A stretch of DNA of 63,634 nt from Bacillus sp. JCM 19041 (GCA_001310375.1 BAXC01000011.1:1-63634), one strand, 5' to 3'; numbered from the stretch's first letter, positions 8,033 through 16,499 are shown. A program made the numbers and translations. Notes: a model not told the origin generated them from the letters alone.

Positions 8033-8278
8033 ATGGCGTTTAAGCGGAAACGATTAAGAAATGAAGATGGATCAATTAACCATAATCCAGCCAAATGTCA
8101 TTACTGTGGTGAGATCAAGGCTCTATGGTCTCTACACGGTGGATATAGCCAATACAGTGGTGGTAAGCGTTGTTGTGATGATTGTTTTCCAAAAGTCCAA
8201 GAGTTGGGTAGGAAAGAGGAAAAACGATCATCAAATGAAATGAGTGAAGGTGATTATCAAAGTTGGGGTAAACTCTAA
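8033..8278 (+). CDS. Small zinc-ribbon-like protein
   Basis: 81 aa. CHYC at about 22-25 and CCDDC at about 45-49 form a likely four-Cys zinc site. Function unknown; could bind nucleic acid. Confidence 0.7.
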   Translation: MAFKRKRLRNEDGSINHNPAKCHYCGEIKALWSLHGGYSQYSGGKRCCDDCFPKVQELGRKEEKRSSNEMSEGDYQSWGKL

Positions 8279-8297
8279 CGCTCCCCTCTGTGGGGAG
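8279..8297. terminator. Hairpin between convergent genes
   Basis: CTCCCC-TCTGT-GGGGAG directly after the plus-strand stop and before the minus-strand stop at 8306. No T-run on either side, so termination strength is uncertain. Confidence 0.5.
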
Positions 8298-8305
8298 TAT
8301 CACCA

Positions 8306-8383
8306 TTAGAAAACATAAGTAGTTAGCAAGGCAACTATCAGTGCAACGGCAAACAATAAGCTTAAATAAGTTATCGGTTTCAT
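8306..8383 (-). CDS. 25-aa single-TM peptide on the opposite strand
   Basis: MKPITYLSLLFAVALIVALL... from ATG 8383 after AAGAGGTGTTAAT. One TM helix. Lies 11 bases downstream of the minus gene 8395-8607, forming a two-gene antisense unit. Confidence 0.55.
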   Translation of the reverse strand: MKPITYLSLLFAVALIVALLTTYVF

Positions 8384-8394
8384 ATTAACACCTC

Positions 8395-8607
8395 TTAATT
8401 CATGGATGAATTATTACTGTTTTTAGCTGCGTTAGTTTTAAAGAATCTTGGAAAAAGAAATACCCATGCAATGAATAGTCCGCTGGCTATGATAAGTGTA
8501 TTTAACCATTTCGTTTCATCGTTAATGAAATAACCCATAGCAAAGTAAACACCGCCACACAAGAGAGCCATTGTAAGTGCATAAGTCCATCTGTTAAAAC
8601 GAGACAT
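8395..8607 (-). CDS. Small two-TM protein on the opposite strand
   Basis: 70 aa from ATG 8607 after GGAGGTATTTTG. Two hydrophobic helices (YALTMALLCGGVYFAMGYF and LNTLIIASGLFIAWVFLF), basic Asn-rich tail. Function unknown. Confidence 0.7.
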   Translation of the reverse strand: MSRFNRWTYALTMALLCGGVYFAMGYFINDETKWLNTLIIASGLFIAWVFLFPRFFKTNAAKNSNNSSMN

Positions 8608-8694
8608 CAAAATACCTCCAAAATTTGGTTTGATTATCCAATACCCTTGGAGGATGAATTAAAACGTCTATAGGAGCATCTAAGGAGGAAGGAC

Positions 8695-8969
8695 ATGCCT
8701 ATTTACATTACAGAAGAAGAGTACGAGCTTGCTGCTGACTTTGGAATAAGTAGAAATGTATTAGAGGTCCGTTTACGTAACACGGTTGGGATCGACATAG
8801 GGCCTTAACACACCCAGTACAAGTACGCGGGAAATTAAACAGATGGAAAGCTATCGCAACGAATAATGGCATCAATGAAAACACATTTATGCAACGTGTT
8901 AATCGCCTAGGTTGGAGTCCTCAACTTGCTGCTACAACTAGGCGCTTGATAGACGGGAGACAGTATTAA
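8695..8969 (+). pseudogene. Small phage HTH-like protein, frameshifted
   Basis: TAAGGAGGAAGGAC precedes ATG 8695. The frame MPIYITEEEYELAADFGIS...RNT shifts to GWDRHRALTHPV; one G lost from acgGGttgg explains it. The restored 91-aa protein contains two helix-turn-helix-like repeats (NVLEVRLRNTGW and NTFMQRVNRLGW). Confidence 0.6.
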
Positions 8970-9025
8970 TTGCACAAGGTGTCCGGCGTAAAAAAAGTTA
9001 GGACTTCAATAAGGAGGAATGAGCT

Positions 9026-9208
9026 GTGATTCTAGGTTACAAAGTTGAATACGCTTGGTGGCATTACCCTAATGACAAGTTGGCTATCCATAAGGAATAC
9101 GCCAAGACATATGAGGATGCCGTGAGAGTGATGCAGGATATTCTCGGTCGCCACTATTACTGTGCCCGCATCGTTCCAATTAGAAAGAAGGGCGTTGTTC
9201 ATGAGTGA
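9026..9208 (+). CDS. Hypothetical early protein, GTG start
   Basis: 60 aa from GTG 9026 after AAGGAGGAATGAGCT. Aromatic-rich (YAWWHYPND). Stop overlaps the next start. Confidence 0.6.
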   Translation: MILGYKVEYAWWHYPNDKLAIHKEYAKTYEDAVRVMQDILGRHYYCARIVPIRKKGVVHE

Positions 9209-9464
9209 GACTGTTTGGTTAGAAATATTACAAGATCATAATAATGACCATCAAATTGGTGACATCATACCTGTTGAGGATAAAGAAGACGTTGACTATA
9301 TGACAACTCAAGGAATTGCAAAGATAGTTGATGTAGAAGCCGAGCACCATATTTTAGAGGATGAGGATTACAAGCAGTTCGGGGTTGAAAAGGATCGTGT
9401 GATTTTTGTTATGGCAGATATTCTACTTCACTTAGAAACAATTCCGGCGAAATGGAAGCGTTGA
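9201..9464 (+). CDS. Hypothetical acidic protein
   Basis: 87 aa; ATG 9201 overlaps the preceding stop. Acidic, no recognised domain. Last gene of the early operon before a hairpin. Confidence 0.6.
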   Translation: MSETVWLEILQDHNNDHQIGDIIPVEDKEDVDYMTTQGIAKIVDVEAEHHILEDEDYKQFGVEKDRVIFVMADILLHLETIPAKWKR

Positions 9465-9478
9465 AAGTAAATCAGTAT

Positions 9479-9503
9479 AAGGGGGAGAGCATTTCTCCCT
9501 TTA
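9479..9503 (+). terminator. Probable end of early operon
   Basis: AAGGGGGAGA-GCAT-TCTCCCTTT hairpin (one bulge) right after the last early gene. The 9504-9647 gap holds no supported gene. A partial LexA-like word CGAACATACGTACT lies at 9519, too weak to call. Confidence 0.5.
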
Positions 9504-9647
9504 ACTACGCGCAAAAACCGAACATACGTACTTTGTTTTTGTTCGCATAATCGATACATAGTCAAAATAAAAAGGAGCTGATCACATTCTAGTGCGCGCC
9601 CCTCCTTCCAGTTGTATTCCGTTGACTTGGGTGACTGGAAACCGTAC

Positions 9648-9860
9648 TTATTCTTCGTTATCGAGATACAACAATTCTTCAATGCCGCAGTTGAATAAAT
9701 CGCATAGCTTTGCAATAGTATCCATGCCGATTTTTGCGGATGTTTCATGGTAGAGCTTTGATATTGTGGTCCTGCTTAGTCCAGTTGCCTCATGTACGGC
9801 TTTAATGTCCATTTTATTTTGGGCCATAAGTACACGAAGGTTGTTCTTTACTACTTGCAC
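9648..9860 (-). CDS. XRE-family regulator (second repressor)
   Basis: 70 aa from GTG 9860, with AAGGAG 10 bases ahead (an ATG at 9865 leads to an immediate stop). HTH GLSRTTISKLYHETSAKIG with TIAKLCDLFNC. Divergent from a second HTH gene at 10018, with repeated CAATTGTGT words between them. Confidence 0.8.
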   Translation of the reverse strand: MQVVKNNLRVLMAQNKMDIKAVHEATGLSRTTISKLYHETSAKIGMDTIAKLCDLFNCGIEELLYLDNEE

Positions 9861-9878
9861 TGCATATCAGCTCCTTAT

Positions 9879-9990
9879 CAATTGTGTTCACTGTGAATAT
9901 TTATATGTTATATATATCACGATTATACACTCTGTGTCAAATTAATTTATTTAAATGACACAATTGTATTTACATGTGACTCAATTGTGT
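9879..9990. promoter_or_regulatory. Operator array between two divergent HTH genes
   Basis: CAATTGTGT at 9879-9887 and 9982-9990, and its inverse ACACAATTG at 9958-9966. TGTGTCA (9933-9939) / TGACACA (9956-9962) forms a further inverted repeat. The 9982 copy lies inside the promoter spacer, so binding would block transcription. Confidence 0.7.
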
Positions 9991-9997
9991 TTATAAT
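9969..9997 (+). promoter_or_regulatory. Sigma-A promoter of second cro-like gene
   Basis: TTTACA (9969-9974), 17-bp spacer, TATAAT (9992-9997), then AGGAGGTGAGCAA before ATG 10018. Confidence 0.75.
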
Positions 9998-10017
9998 GAT
10001 AATCAGGAGGTGAGCAA

Positions 10018-10230
10018 ATGAGCGAAGTCCGCATAAACCTTCTAAATATCATGGCTGAACGATCAATTACGCCGAGCGAGTTATTGCAGGAATCAGGATT
10101 AAGCAAACAGACTGTATCGGCGATGTTATTCGATGAGTCAAAGCAATTAAGCTTTGAAACGTTGTCTCGTGTATGCCATGCACTACAGTGCGAAATCCAA
10201 GATGTTCTGCTACTTGTTGAAAATGAGTAA
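10018..10230 (+). CDS. XRE-family regulator (cro-like)
   Basis: 70 aa, HTH LLQESGLSKQTVSAMLFDES, followed by TLSRVCHALQCEIQDVLLL. Divergent partner of the 9648-9860 repressor. Probably controls the antirepressor and replication operon that follows. Confidence 0.8.
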   Translation: MSEVRINLLNIMAERSITPSELLQESGLSKQTVSAMLFDESKQLSFETLSRVCHALQCEIQDVLLLVENE

Positions 10231-10265
10231 AGAAGGTTCACGGGTTGCACGTCGGCTTTTGACTT

Positions 10266-10305
10266 GAAAGCTACTTAATCAGAATGGATCGGTTAAGTGG
10301 CTTTC
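10266..10305 (+). promoter_or_regulatory. 13-bp leader hairpin before antirepressor
   Basis: GAAAGCTACTTAA (10266-10278) pairs with TTAAGTGGCTTTC (10293-10305) with one G-U. No T-run follows, so it is more likely an RNA structure or processing element than a terminator. Confidence 0.5.
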
Positions 10306-10332
10306 AGATATTCAAAGAAAAGGAGAGATAGA

Positions 10333-11088
10333 ATGGGAGATTTAGTTTTTATTAAGAACAAACAACTGGTTACAGAGAGTACAACAATAGCTGAAGTTTT
10401 TAATAAGAAACATAAGGATGTACTAAAAGCGATAAGGAACCTTGAATGTTCAACACAATTCAGTGAGCGCAATTTTGCGCCGACTGTTTATAAGGACAAA
10501 TTCAATAGGGATCAAGAAATGTATTTGATCACACAAGATGGATTTGCTTTTCTGGTTATGGGATTCACTGGGAAGGATGCTGCGAGATTTAAAGAAGAGT
10601 ACATTAATGCCTTTAATCAGATGAAGGACAAGCTCTTAACAGTTACGCAACCGTCCTACATGATTAACGACCCGGTAGAACGTGCTAGAGCATGGATCAA
10701 AGAACAAGAAGAGAAGCAGCAATTAGAGCTTAGAGCGGCTAAATATGAAGAGAAAGCAGATTATGTTGACCAAATACTTAAGTCAACCGGAACCATGCTT
10801 GTAACGCAAATTGCGGCTGATTACGGGCTTAGTGCTGTGGCTCTCAATAAGATTCTGAAAGAAGAAGGTGTACAACGGAAGGTCGGTAAGCAGTGGGTTC
10901 TTTACAACAAGCATATGAACAAAGGTTATACGAAGTCACATACACACATTGATGATGGTGGTAACTCAAGACCAAATACACACTGGACTCAAACTGGTCG
11001 ACTCTTTATCCATGAAATTATGAAAAGTCGAGGCATTGAAGCTTTAGAGGACAGAAAAAAAGCCACTGCGGTAACAGAGGCTGGTTAA
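10333..11088 (+). CDS. Rha-type antirepressor with KilA-C/ANT domain
   Basis: 252 aa; ATG 10333 follows AAAGGAGAGATAG. Residues 1-100 match phage regulatory protein Rha (NKKHKDVLKAIRNLE, TQDGFAFLVMGFTGKDAA), and the C-terminal half matches the ANT/KilA-C domain (AADYGLSAVALNKILKEEGVQ, TQTGRLFIHE). Such proteins antagonise phage repressors. Its place after the second repressor pair suggests that pair controls it. Confidence 0.88.
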   Translation: MGDLVFIKNKQLVTESTTIAEVFNKKHKDVLKAIRNLECSTQFSERNFAPTVYKDKFNRDQEMYLITQDGFAFLVMGFTGKDAARFKEEYINAFNQMKDKLLTVTQPSYMINDPVERARAWIKEQEEKQQLELRAAKYEEKADYVDQILKSTGTMLVTQIAADYGLSAVALNKILKEEGVQRKVGKQWVLYNKHMNKGYTKSHTHIDDGGNSRPNTHWTQTGRLFIHEIMKSRGIEALEDRKKATAVTEAG

Positions 11089-11103
11089 TCACTGACATAT
11101 GAT

Positions 11104-11147
11104 CCTGTACCACTAGTATAGCACAAAACGCTTGCTAGTAGTACAGG
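11104..11147 (+). promoter_or_regulatory. 13-bp intergenic hairpin
   Basis: CCTGTACCACTAG (11104-11116) pairs with CTAGTAGTACAGG (11135-11147) with one mismatch, between antirepressor and replication genes. No T-run; role unknown. Confidence 0.5.
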
Positions 11148-11189
11148 AAATACACGGAATACGCAATTAATTTTAAAGGGGAGCTTCAT

Positions 11190-11966
11190 ATGGCTAAGTA
11201 CAGAAATGTTCATATAGATTTTTGGCAAGATGGCTTTGTTTTGGATCTTACACCAGAAGAGAAATACTTCTATCTTTACCTGATGACTAATAGTAAAACT
11301 ACTCAATGTGGAATTTACGAGTTACCATATCGAATCATGGAAACAGAAACCGGTTATACGAGAGAAACCGTTGAAAAGTACATTGATCGTTTCGAGGAAT
11401 ACGGAAAAGTTTCTTATAACAAAGCAACAAAAGAAGTGATTTTACTCAACTGGGTTAAGTTCAACTTTATTAATAGTCCGAAGGTACTTTCTCGCATTCG
11501 AAAAGAGCTTGAAGCCGTGAAGTATCAACCTTTTGTAGAAGTGTATTTTGACCAATGTATACGGTATGGATACCCTATCGATACCCTATGCATAGATATA
11601 GAGAAAGAGAAAGAGAAAGAGAATGATAAAGAGAAGGAGAAAGAGAAGATTCCGTATGACGAAATCATTTCTTATCTCAACGATACCGCTTCAAAGAATT
11701 ATCGAAGCTCAACTTCAAAAACAAAAGACTTAATAAAAGCACGTTGGAATGACGGCTTTAAGCTAGGTGACTTTAAACGAGTTATCCATATAAAAACAAA
11801 AGAGTGGATTAATGATCCAGAAATGAACCAGTACCTTCGCCCAGAGACATTGTTCGGTACCAAATTTGAAGGCTACCTAAACCAGAAGGAGGTAAATCAT
11901 GCACCAGCCAACAGTGGAAGCCATAAGCCAAGTGATGCAACGGAATATGACGAACTATCCCTCTGA
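11190..11966 (+). CDS. Phage replisome organizer (replication initiator)
   Basis: 258 aa. The N-terminal winged-helix part (VHIDFWQDGFVLDLTPEEKYFYLYL) is typical of phage replisome organizers. A KEKE-rich linker (about 138-155) is encoded by GAGAAA repeats. The C-terminal part (YLNDTASKNYRS, RPETLFGTKFEGYLNQ) matches the conserved phage replication C-terminal domain. It is expected to bind the origin and recruit DnaC and helicase; the downstream loader gene overlaps its end. Confidence 0.9.
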   Translation: MAKYRNVHIDFWQDGFVLDLTPEEKYFYLYLMTNSKTTQCGIYELPYRIMETETGYTRETVEKYIDRFEEYGKVSYNKATKEVILLNWVKFNFINSPKVLSRIRKELEAVKYQPFVEVYFDQCIRYGYPIDTLCIDIEKEKEKENDKEKEKEKIPYDEIISYLNDTASKNYRSSTSKTKDLIKARWNDGFKLGDFKRVIHIKTKEWINDPEMNQYLRPETLFGTKFEGYLNQKEVNHAPANSGSHKPSDATEYDELSL

Positions 11967-12734
11967 ACAAGGTGGAATGATTTGTACCATATGCGGTGAG
12001 TTTGTCCCGCAAATAGAAGTTGAGTTCATGGAGAGAAAGAAGATCGTCCAACCAGTTTGCCGCTGCACAACAAAAAAGATGGAGGAAGACGCGGCAAGGA
12101 GAAAACGATTAATCCAAGATAAAACCACTCGCCGCTTGTTCGATATTTCTTCCCTAGGTGAAAAATTCTCTGAATCTACCTTCGACTCATTCATTATGCG
12201 AGAGGGATCAGAGACAGCGAGTAAGGCTTGTCTAAAGTATGCCAAGGAGTTTAAACAGTGGAAGGAGGCTCACTTGGACTATGGGGCACATATGGGAACG
12301 GAAAGAGTTTCCTTGCGGCTGCGGTTGCAAATGAGCTTACTTCTCAAGGGCACATTGTTGTATTTCAGAAAACAACTCAACTGTTGGACAAGCTCAAAAG
12401 TACATTCGGACAAAAACAAGCCTCTAAGTACGATGACATTATTAGAGCGCTTGTCACATGCGATTTGCTTATCTTGGATGATATAGGAGCCGAGAAAGTC
12501 ACTGAATGGACGGAAGAAACGTTCTTTAAGATTATCGACCACAGATATTCCAAGAAGCGTCCGGTCTTCTACACAAGCAATTTGAAGCCCTCTGAACTGC
12601 ATAACAAGATCGGCGGTCGTTCAGTGGATAGGTTAACTGAAATGTGTGTAACGATTGAGAACAAAGCAACAAGCTACCGTAAAAAGCTTGCAGAAGAGCG
12701 ATTGAAAAAATTTGCTGAAGAGCTGGGGGATTAA
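11899..12734 (+). pseudogene. dnaC: DnaC-like helicase loader ATPase, frameshifted
   Basis: The first part has a zinc-like CTICGEF...CRC region and an RRLFDISSLGEKFSESTFDSF helix. From about 12258 the other frame carries Walker A GTYGNGKS, Walker B LLILDDIG and sensor VFYTSNLKPSEL. One G lost from aaggaGGGctc restores about 278 aa. Loads the host replicative helicase at the phage origin. Confidence 0.85.
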
Positions 12735-12735
12735 G

Positions 12736-12993
12736 ATGGGACCTTTCAAAATTTGGAACCAAGGTGCAGTCGATACGAAACGCTGTGATAAAAATGGCGA
12801 AAAAATAGAGCAATACGATCTTATTGAGTGGGACGGAACAGAATTTATGGTCATGTATAGTGTCCATCGTCGATTGTGGGTCGCAATCGATGAGGCTGAT
12901 TGTTACCTTGCAGAAAAAGCATTTCATCTAACGAAAATTAAAGAAAAGGGCTGGGGATTAAAGGTGGAGGAGGAAACACCATGTGCCAAGTAG
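12736..12993 (+). CDS. Hypothetical phage protein
   Basis: 85 aa; ATG 12736 after GCTGGGGGATTAAG. Beta-rich with Cys at the C-terminus; no family recognised. Overlaps the next gene by 13 bases. Confidence 0.6.
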   Translation: MGPFKIWNQGAVDTKRCDKNGEKIEQYDLIEWDGTEFMVMYSVHRRLWVAIDEADCYLAEKAFHLTKIKEKGWGLKVEEETPCAK

Positions 12994-13157
12994 GACACAA
13001 CATACCAGGAGGGTGGGCATACACGCCCTGTTCCTGCAAAGGATGTAAAGCAAAGCATATCCACTACCGGAAAGTGATAGTGCCGCAACGATTGAAACTA
13101 GCTGATGAACTGGAAAGGAGAGCGGAAGCATGGGAGCGCAAGTTGAGCATTTCGTAG
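12981..13157 (+). CDS. Small Cys-rich protein
   Basis: 58 aa. CSCKGCKAKHIH gives a compact C-x-C-x-x-C-x4-H cluster, a likely zinc site, then a charged helix. AGGTGGAGGAGG lies upstream. Overlaps the next gene by 28 bases. Confidence 0.6.
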   Translation: MCQVGHNIPGGWAYTPCSCKGCKAKHIHYRKVIVPQRLKLADELERRAEAWERKLSIS

Positions 13158-13432
13158 ACCACACAGCGGAAATAGCGGAAGAAAACAGCGCCCTTGTATA
13201 TATGAGAAATAAATACTTTATGGGTGAACGGCTACAGATCATCAACGAAGATTTAGAGCACGGATGGACTCAAAAGCAATTAGATGGTATACGCGACCTT
13301 TGGAATAACGAACAGAGCCTGTACACCATCGCGGATCATTACAATGCAGATCCTGACTCGATTGTCCTTGTGTTAATCCATCTAGGTAGAAGAGGGAAGT
13401 TAAAACAGCGTCCGGGAGGGTTGTTTGCGTGA
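13130..13432 (+). CDS. Hypothetical protein, HTH-like
   Basis: 100 aa with AAAGGAGAG ahead. The C-terminal half (WTQKQLDGIRDLWNNEQSLYTIADHYNADPDSI) has helix-turn-helix character. GTG of the next gene overlaps the stop. Confidence 0.6.
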   Translation: MGAQVEHFVDHTAEIAEENSALVYMRNKYFMGERLQIINEDLEHGWTQKQLDGIRDLWNNEQSLYTIADHYNADPDSIVLVLIHLGRRGKLKQRPGGLFA

Positions 13433-14094
13433 TAGCAGAAAAGCCTACGAAGGAAGAAGCAAACGTTAAAGTACTAGAAAAAATAGGGGTAATTAAATCG
13501 GCTGCATCTAAGCACCTCAAAAGAGCAGAGAGGTTAGGACTAACATTCGATGATCTTGTAAATGCCGGAGTAGTAATCGGGATACAAGCATATCCGAGGT
13601 ACAAAAAAGAAAGTGGAGTGAAATTCTCGACATTTCTTTATAAGAGCATCCGCATGAATCTCATTTCTTATCTGAATAATCAAAATAAATCAGTGTGTTA
13701 TCCAAGGGATGTTAAAGAATTAGCGTATCGAATCTACAAATTGGATAAGGAATATTCGGTTGAAGAATTAATGCGTTTTTTCAAGAAGTCAGAAAGAATG
13801 ATTGAAGCAGCAATTAAATTCAATGACGAAAAAGATGCATTGTCATTCGAGGGTGAAAATGAGGGCTTCCCGGTAAGTCACATGTTTTATAAGATTGACG
13901 ATTTTACGAATGTGTTCGTAGAGGATTTTCTGAACACTCTCGACGAGAAAGAAAAAGCAATTCTCCAACTCAAAATGAATGATATGAGTAACGTTCAGAT
14001 TGGACATGAGGTCGGGCTGAGTAAATCGAGAGTGGGGAATATCATACGACTGAAGATAAAACCAAAGCTAGAACAATACTACGCGGAGGTGTAG
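13429..14094 (+). CDS. Sigma-70-like phage transcription factor
   Basis: 221 aa from GTG 13429. Region 2-like segment LTFDDLVNAGVVIGIQAYPRY...FSTFLYKSIRMNLISYL and a C-terminal region 4-like HTH (LNTLDEKEKAILQLKMNDMSNVQIGHEVGLSKSRVGNI). A divergent sigma factor or sigma-like activator, possibly for middle or late genes. Confidence 0.82.
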   Translation: MIAEKPTKEEANVKVLEKIGVIKSAASKHLKRAERLGLTFDDLVNAGVVIGIQAYPRYKKESGVKFSTFLYKSIRMNLISYLNNQNKSVCYPRDVKELAYRIYKLDKEYSVEELMRFFKKSERMIEAAIKFNDEKDALSFEGENEGFPVSHMFYKIDDFTNVFVEDFLNTLDEKEKAILQLKMNDMSNVQIGHEVGLSKSRVGNIIRLKIKPKLEQYYAEV

Positions 14095-14096
14095 CC

Positions 14097-14591
14097 ATGA
14101 AAGACCTGTCGCAAAACTTCTACCCAGCACCAAAGCCGAGCTTTGAAAAGCGACCAAAGAAGAAAAAGAAAGTGCAACGGATGAAAGGCAGACGGGTGCC
14201 GACTCAAAAAGAGCGCGGTGCAATCAGTAAGAAAAGCGGAAACAAAGCGTTAGAGGTTTACAACCACCAATGCGGCGGCTGCGGATACGGGGGAGAGGCG
14301 CTAGAGCTACATCACATTCTTTTCCGTTCCCAAGGTGGACGGGGGCAATGGAGAAACATAGTGCCTTTGTGCCGCCGCTGTCATGACGCTTGCCACGGGA
14401 AGTTCCAGAACGAGAGGGATGAATCAGCATTAGCGGAATGGGATGCAATGTTTAAACGACTACATGAGGCAAGATATGGTCCGCACTTTGGATCGGATGT
14501 GTGGGACCTATTCGCCAAAGGACTAGTGCCAAATACCACACCAGAAGCATATGAGCGCTTTATGGAACAGGAGAGTGCTGACGTTGGATGA
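14097..14591 (+). CDS. HNH endonuclease-like protein
   Basis: 164 aa, very basic N-terminus (RPKKKKKVQ), then CGGCGYGG, LELHHI, NIVPLCRRCHDACHG: a Cys-bracketed HNH fold. May cut DNA or act in recombination like NinG. Overlaps the next gene. Confidence 0.85.
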   Translation: MKDLSQNFYPAPKPSFEKRPKKKKKVQRMKGRRVPTQKERGAISKKSGNKALEVYNHQCGGCGYGGEALELHHILFRSQGGRGQWRNIVPLCRRCHDACHGKFQNERDESALAEWDAMFKRLHEARYGPHFGSDVWDLFAKGLVPNTTPEAYERFMEQESADVG

Positions 14592-14754
14592 ATACTTGTA
14601 CACCCATTGTAAAAGATGCCTACGCAAGCTCAAGAGCGAAGAAAGCCAAAAGAGAGGCTATGGCAGGGTATGTGCGGATAAAGTCGGATACATGCAATCT
14701 ATGGATCTAATAGAGCTACTAACGGAGGAAACGGATGTTAACCATACAGCATAA
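14584..14754 (+). CDS. Small zinc-binding protein (DUF6011-like)
   Basis: HCKRCLRKLKSEESQKRGYG..C matches the CRRC...GYGPVC pattern of small phage zinc proteins. TTG 14584 is chosen because CAGGAG precedes it; the ATG at 14551 has no ribosome site, so the start is uncertain. About 56 aa. Confidence 0.6.
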   Translation: MDEYLYTHCKRCLRKLKSEESQKRGYGRVCADKVGYMQSMDLIELLTEETDVNHTA

Positions 14755-14914
14755 CGGAGACGGAACGGCTGATGTATATAAAGGGCTGGGCATCGTCGCC
14801 CGGCTCATATATCAAATAAACGGCAAGATAGCAGTAAAGGTACTTACAGATGGACATGACGAGATCGTAAATAACTTACAGAGCGCCATGAGCGTGATTA
14901 AGGAGCGGATTTAA
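14735..14914 (+). CDS. Hypothetical protein
   Basis: 59 aa; ATG 14735 after ACGGAGGAAACGG. Contiguous with SSB (its TAA abuts TTG of ssb). No recognised family. Confidence 0.6.
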   Translation: MLTIQHNGDGTADVYKGLGIVARLIYQINGKIAVKVLTDGHDEIVNNLQSAMSVIKERI

Positions 14915-15361
14915 TTGTTAAACAGAGTCATTTTGGTTGGTCGCCTATGTGCAGACCCAGAGCTAAAGTACACACCTAACGGGGTGGCAGTAGCAAATTT
15001 CAGACTAGCAGTAAACAGGCCATTTAAAAATGGAAATGGAGAAACTGAAGCAGATTTCATCAACTGCGTAGTATGGAGGAAGCCAGCAGAAAATGCAGCT
15101 AACTTTTTGAAGAAAGGAAGCCTAGCTGGTGTAGATGGTCGAGTACAGACGCGGAGCTATGACAACAACGAGGGCAAGAGAGTGTTTGTAACAGAAGTTG
15201 TAGCGGAGTCGGTGCAGTTCTTGGAGCCAAGGAATAGCCAAGGTGGAAGCAATCAAAATAGCAATCAAGGAAACAACCAAGGTGGGAACAGCGGATACAG
15301 TAACGATCCGTTCAGCAATGACGGATCAATTGACATTTCCGATGATGATTTACCGTTCTAA
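14915..15361 (+). CDS. ssb: Single-stranded DNA-binding protein
   Basis: 148 aa from TTG 14915 (AAGGAGCGG upstream). OB-fold [20 protein letters not shown]... through [16 protein letters not shown], then a Gln/Asn/Gly linker and the acidic tip DISDDDLPF that recruits partners. Coats ssDNA during phage replication and works with ERF. Confidence 0.95.
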   Translation: MLNRVILVGRLCADPELKYTPNGVAVANFRLAVNRPFKNGNGETEADFINCVVWRKPAENAANFLKKGSLAGVDGRVQTRSYDNNEGKRVFVTEVVAESVQFLEPRNSQGGSNQNSNQGNNQGGNSGYSNDPFSNDGSIDISDDDLPF

Positions 15362-15388
15362 AAAGGGCGGAAGACGACTAATTGCAGT

Positions 15389-15469
15389 CTATCTGAGCAG
15401 TTGGGTTACTGTGAACGCCACGACAACTCCCAGTAAGAAAATAAGAAAAAAGTAAAGAACCTGTTTCAT
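15389..15469 (-). CDS. 26-aa single-TM peptide on the opposite strand
   Basis: MKQVLYFFLIFLLGVVVAFT... from ATG 15469 after AAAGTGGTG. Sixth minus-strand micro-gene in the early or middle region, placed between ssb and dUTPase. Confidence 0.5.
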   Translation of the reverse strand: MKQVLYFFLIFLLGVVVAFTVTQLLR

Positions 15470-15543
15470 TTAAAACACCACTTTCTGGAAAGAATTATGT
15501 GTTTATCCTAGCAATATTGAATTAAAACCACAAGGAGGAGCTT

Positions 15544-16070
15544 ATGGAACAAGTAAAGATAAAACTATTAAACGAAAACGCAGTCATGCCTACATATGGA
15601 AGTGAGGGGCTGCGGGGTTTGATTTATACGCTACAGAGGATGTTGTTATTAAACCGGGAGAAACAAAAAAGATTCCTCTTGGATTATCGTTTGAATTACC
15701 GCCGGGTTACGTATTGTACATCATGCCTCGTTCTGGAGTGAGCTTGAAAACAAAGTTACGCCAACCTAATTCAGTGGGGGTTATCGATTCGGATTACAGG
15801 GGTGAGGTTGCAATGATGTTCGACAACATCGCTTCAGAAGGTGAAGAAAATTATGTATCTCTTATAACAGGCATAGATGGTAAGAGTGAACTTGATGACA
15901 CAGGATCAATTTATGATGAAGGAACTTACTTAGTACGAAAAGGGGATCGAGTTTGCCAAGGAGTTATACAAAAGCTACCTGATATCTCTTTAGTACAAGT
16001 AGACGTGCTATCAGAGACAGATAGAGGTAGCGGAGGCTTTGGCTCAACTGGTGTGAATAAAAATGATTAG
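15544..16070 (+). pseudogene. dut: dUTPase, frameshifted
   Basis: AAGGAGGAGCTT precedes ATG 15544. The frame changes at GSEG: one G lost from gaGGGGGct shifts GAAGFDLYATED, after which MPRSGVSLKTK, GVIDSDYRGEV and the C-terminal RGSGGFGSTG motifs follow. The restored protein is about 175 aa. Hydrolyses dUTP to dUMP, keeping uracil out of phage DNA. Confidence 0.9.
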
Positions 16071-16311
16071 TTTGCTTTTAATTGTCTTATTGATTATTTC
16101 AATTCATTTAACAATCAGCGAGACAAAACCCACTTGGAACTCCTACCTTGGTCGATATCAAGAGGGGAAGACACTCAAAGAAGCTGCAATTATCGGTTTT
16201 TCTTTTCCGATACTAATAGCACTAGGTCTGGTGATAGTTTTAGTTGTCGGGGGGACAGTATTGTTGCTGCTAGTAGTTTCAGTTGGGTGGATCATAACTA
16301 ATCTACCTTAG
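16063..16311 (+). CDS. Membrane protein
   Basis: 82 aa. Two hydrophobic regions (ISLLLIVLLIISIHLTI; residues 43-80 almost wholly hydrophobic) around a polar loop. Overlaps the dUTPase stop by 8 bases. Function unknown. Confidence 0.65.
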   Translation: MISLLLIVLLIISIHLTISETKPTWNSYLGRYQEGKTLKEAAIIGFSFPILIALGLVIVLVVGGTVLLLLVVSVGWIITNLP

Positions 16312-16322
16312 GGGGTTAGTTA

Positions 16323-16499
16323 GTGAAAAAGAAATGGGCTGATGCGGTGCGGGAGCAAAGAGAAGGTCCTTCACCGGAACCGGAGGAGAAGGAGCGGCAT
16401 GGACGGTGTTCATGTGGCTCTGGACGGTTCAAATTGAGAGTGAGCAAGAGTAAATGGACAAGAACCTGTAAAGGATGCAGAGGGGAGCGAGAGGTGTGA
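16323..16499 (+). CDS. Small zinc-ribbon protein, GTG start
   Basis: 58 aa. CSCGSGRFK...TCKGCRG gives a four-Cys ribbon. GGGGG upstream of GTG 16323. Overlaps the next gene by 4 bases. Confidence 0.6.
   Translation: MKKKWADAVREQREGPSPEPEEKERHGRCSCGSGRFKLRVSKSKWTRTCKGCRGEREV

Noticed and set aside
9428..9748. 106-aa minus ORF before the second repressor
   Set aside because: Overlaps the XRE gene in another frame, no ribosome site, no coherent domain.
11599..11650. GAGAAA tandem repeats as a DNA element
   Set aside because: They encode the Lys/Glu linker of the replisome organizer in frame; no separate role is needed.
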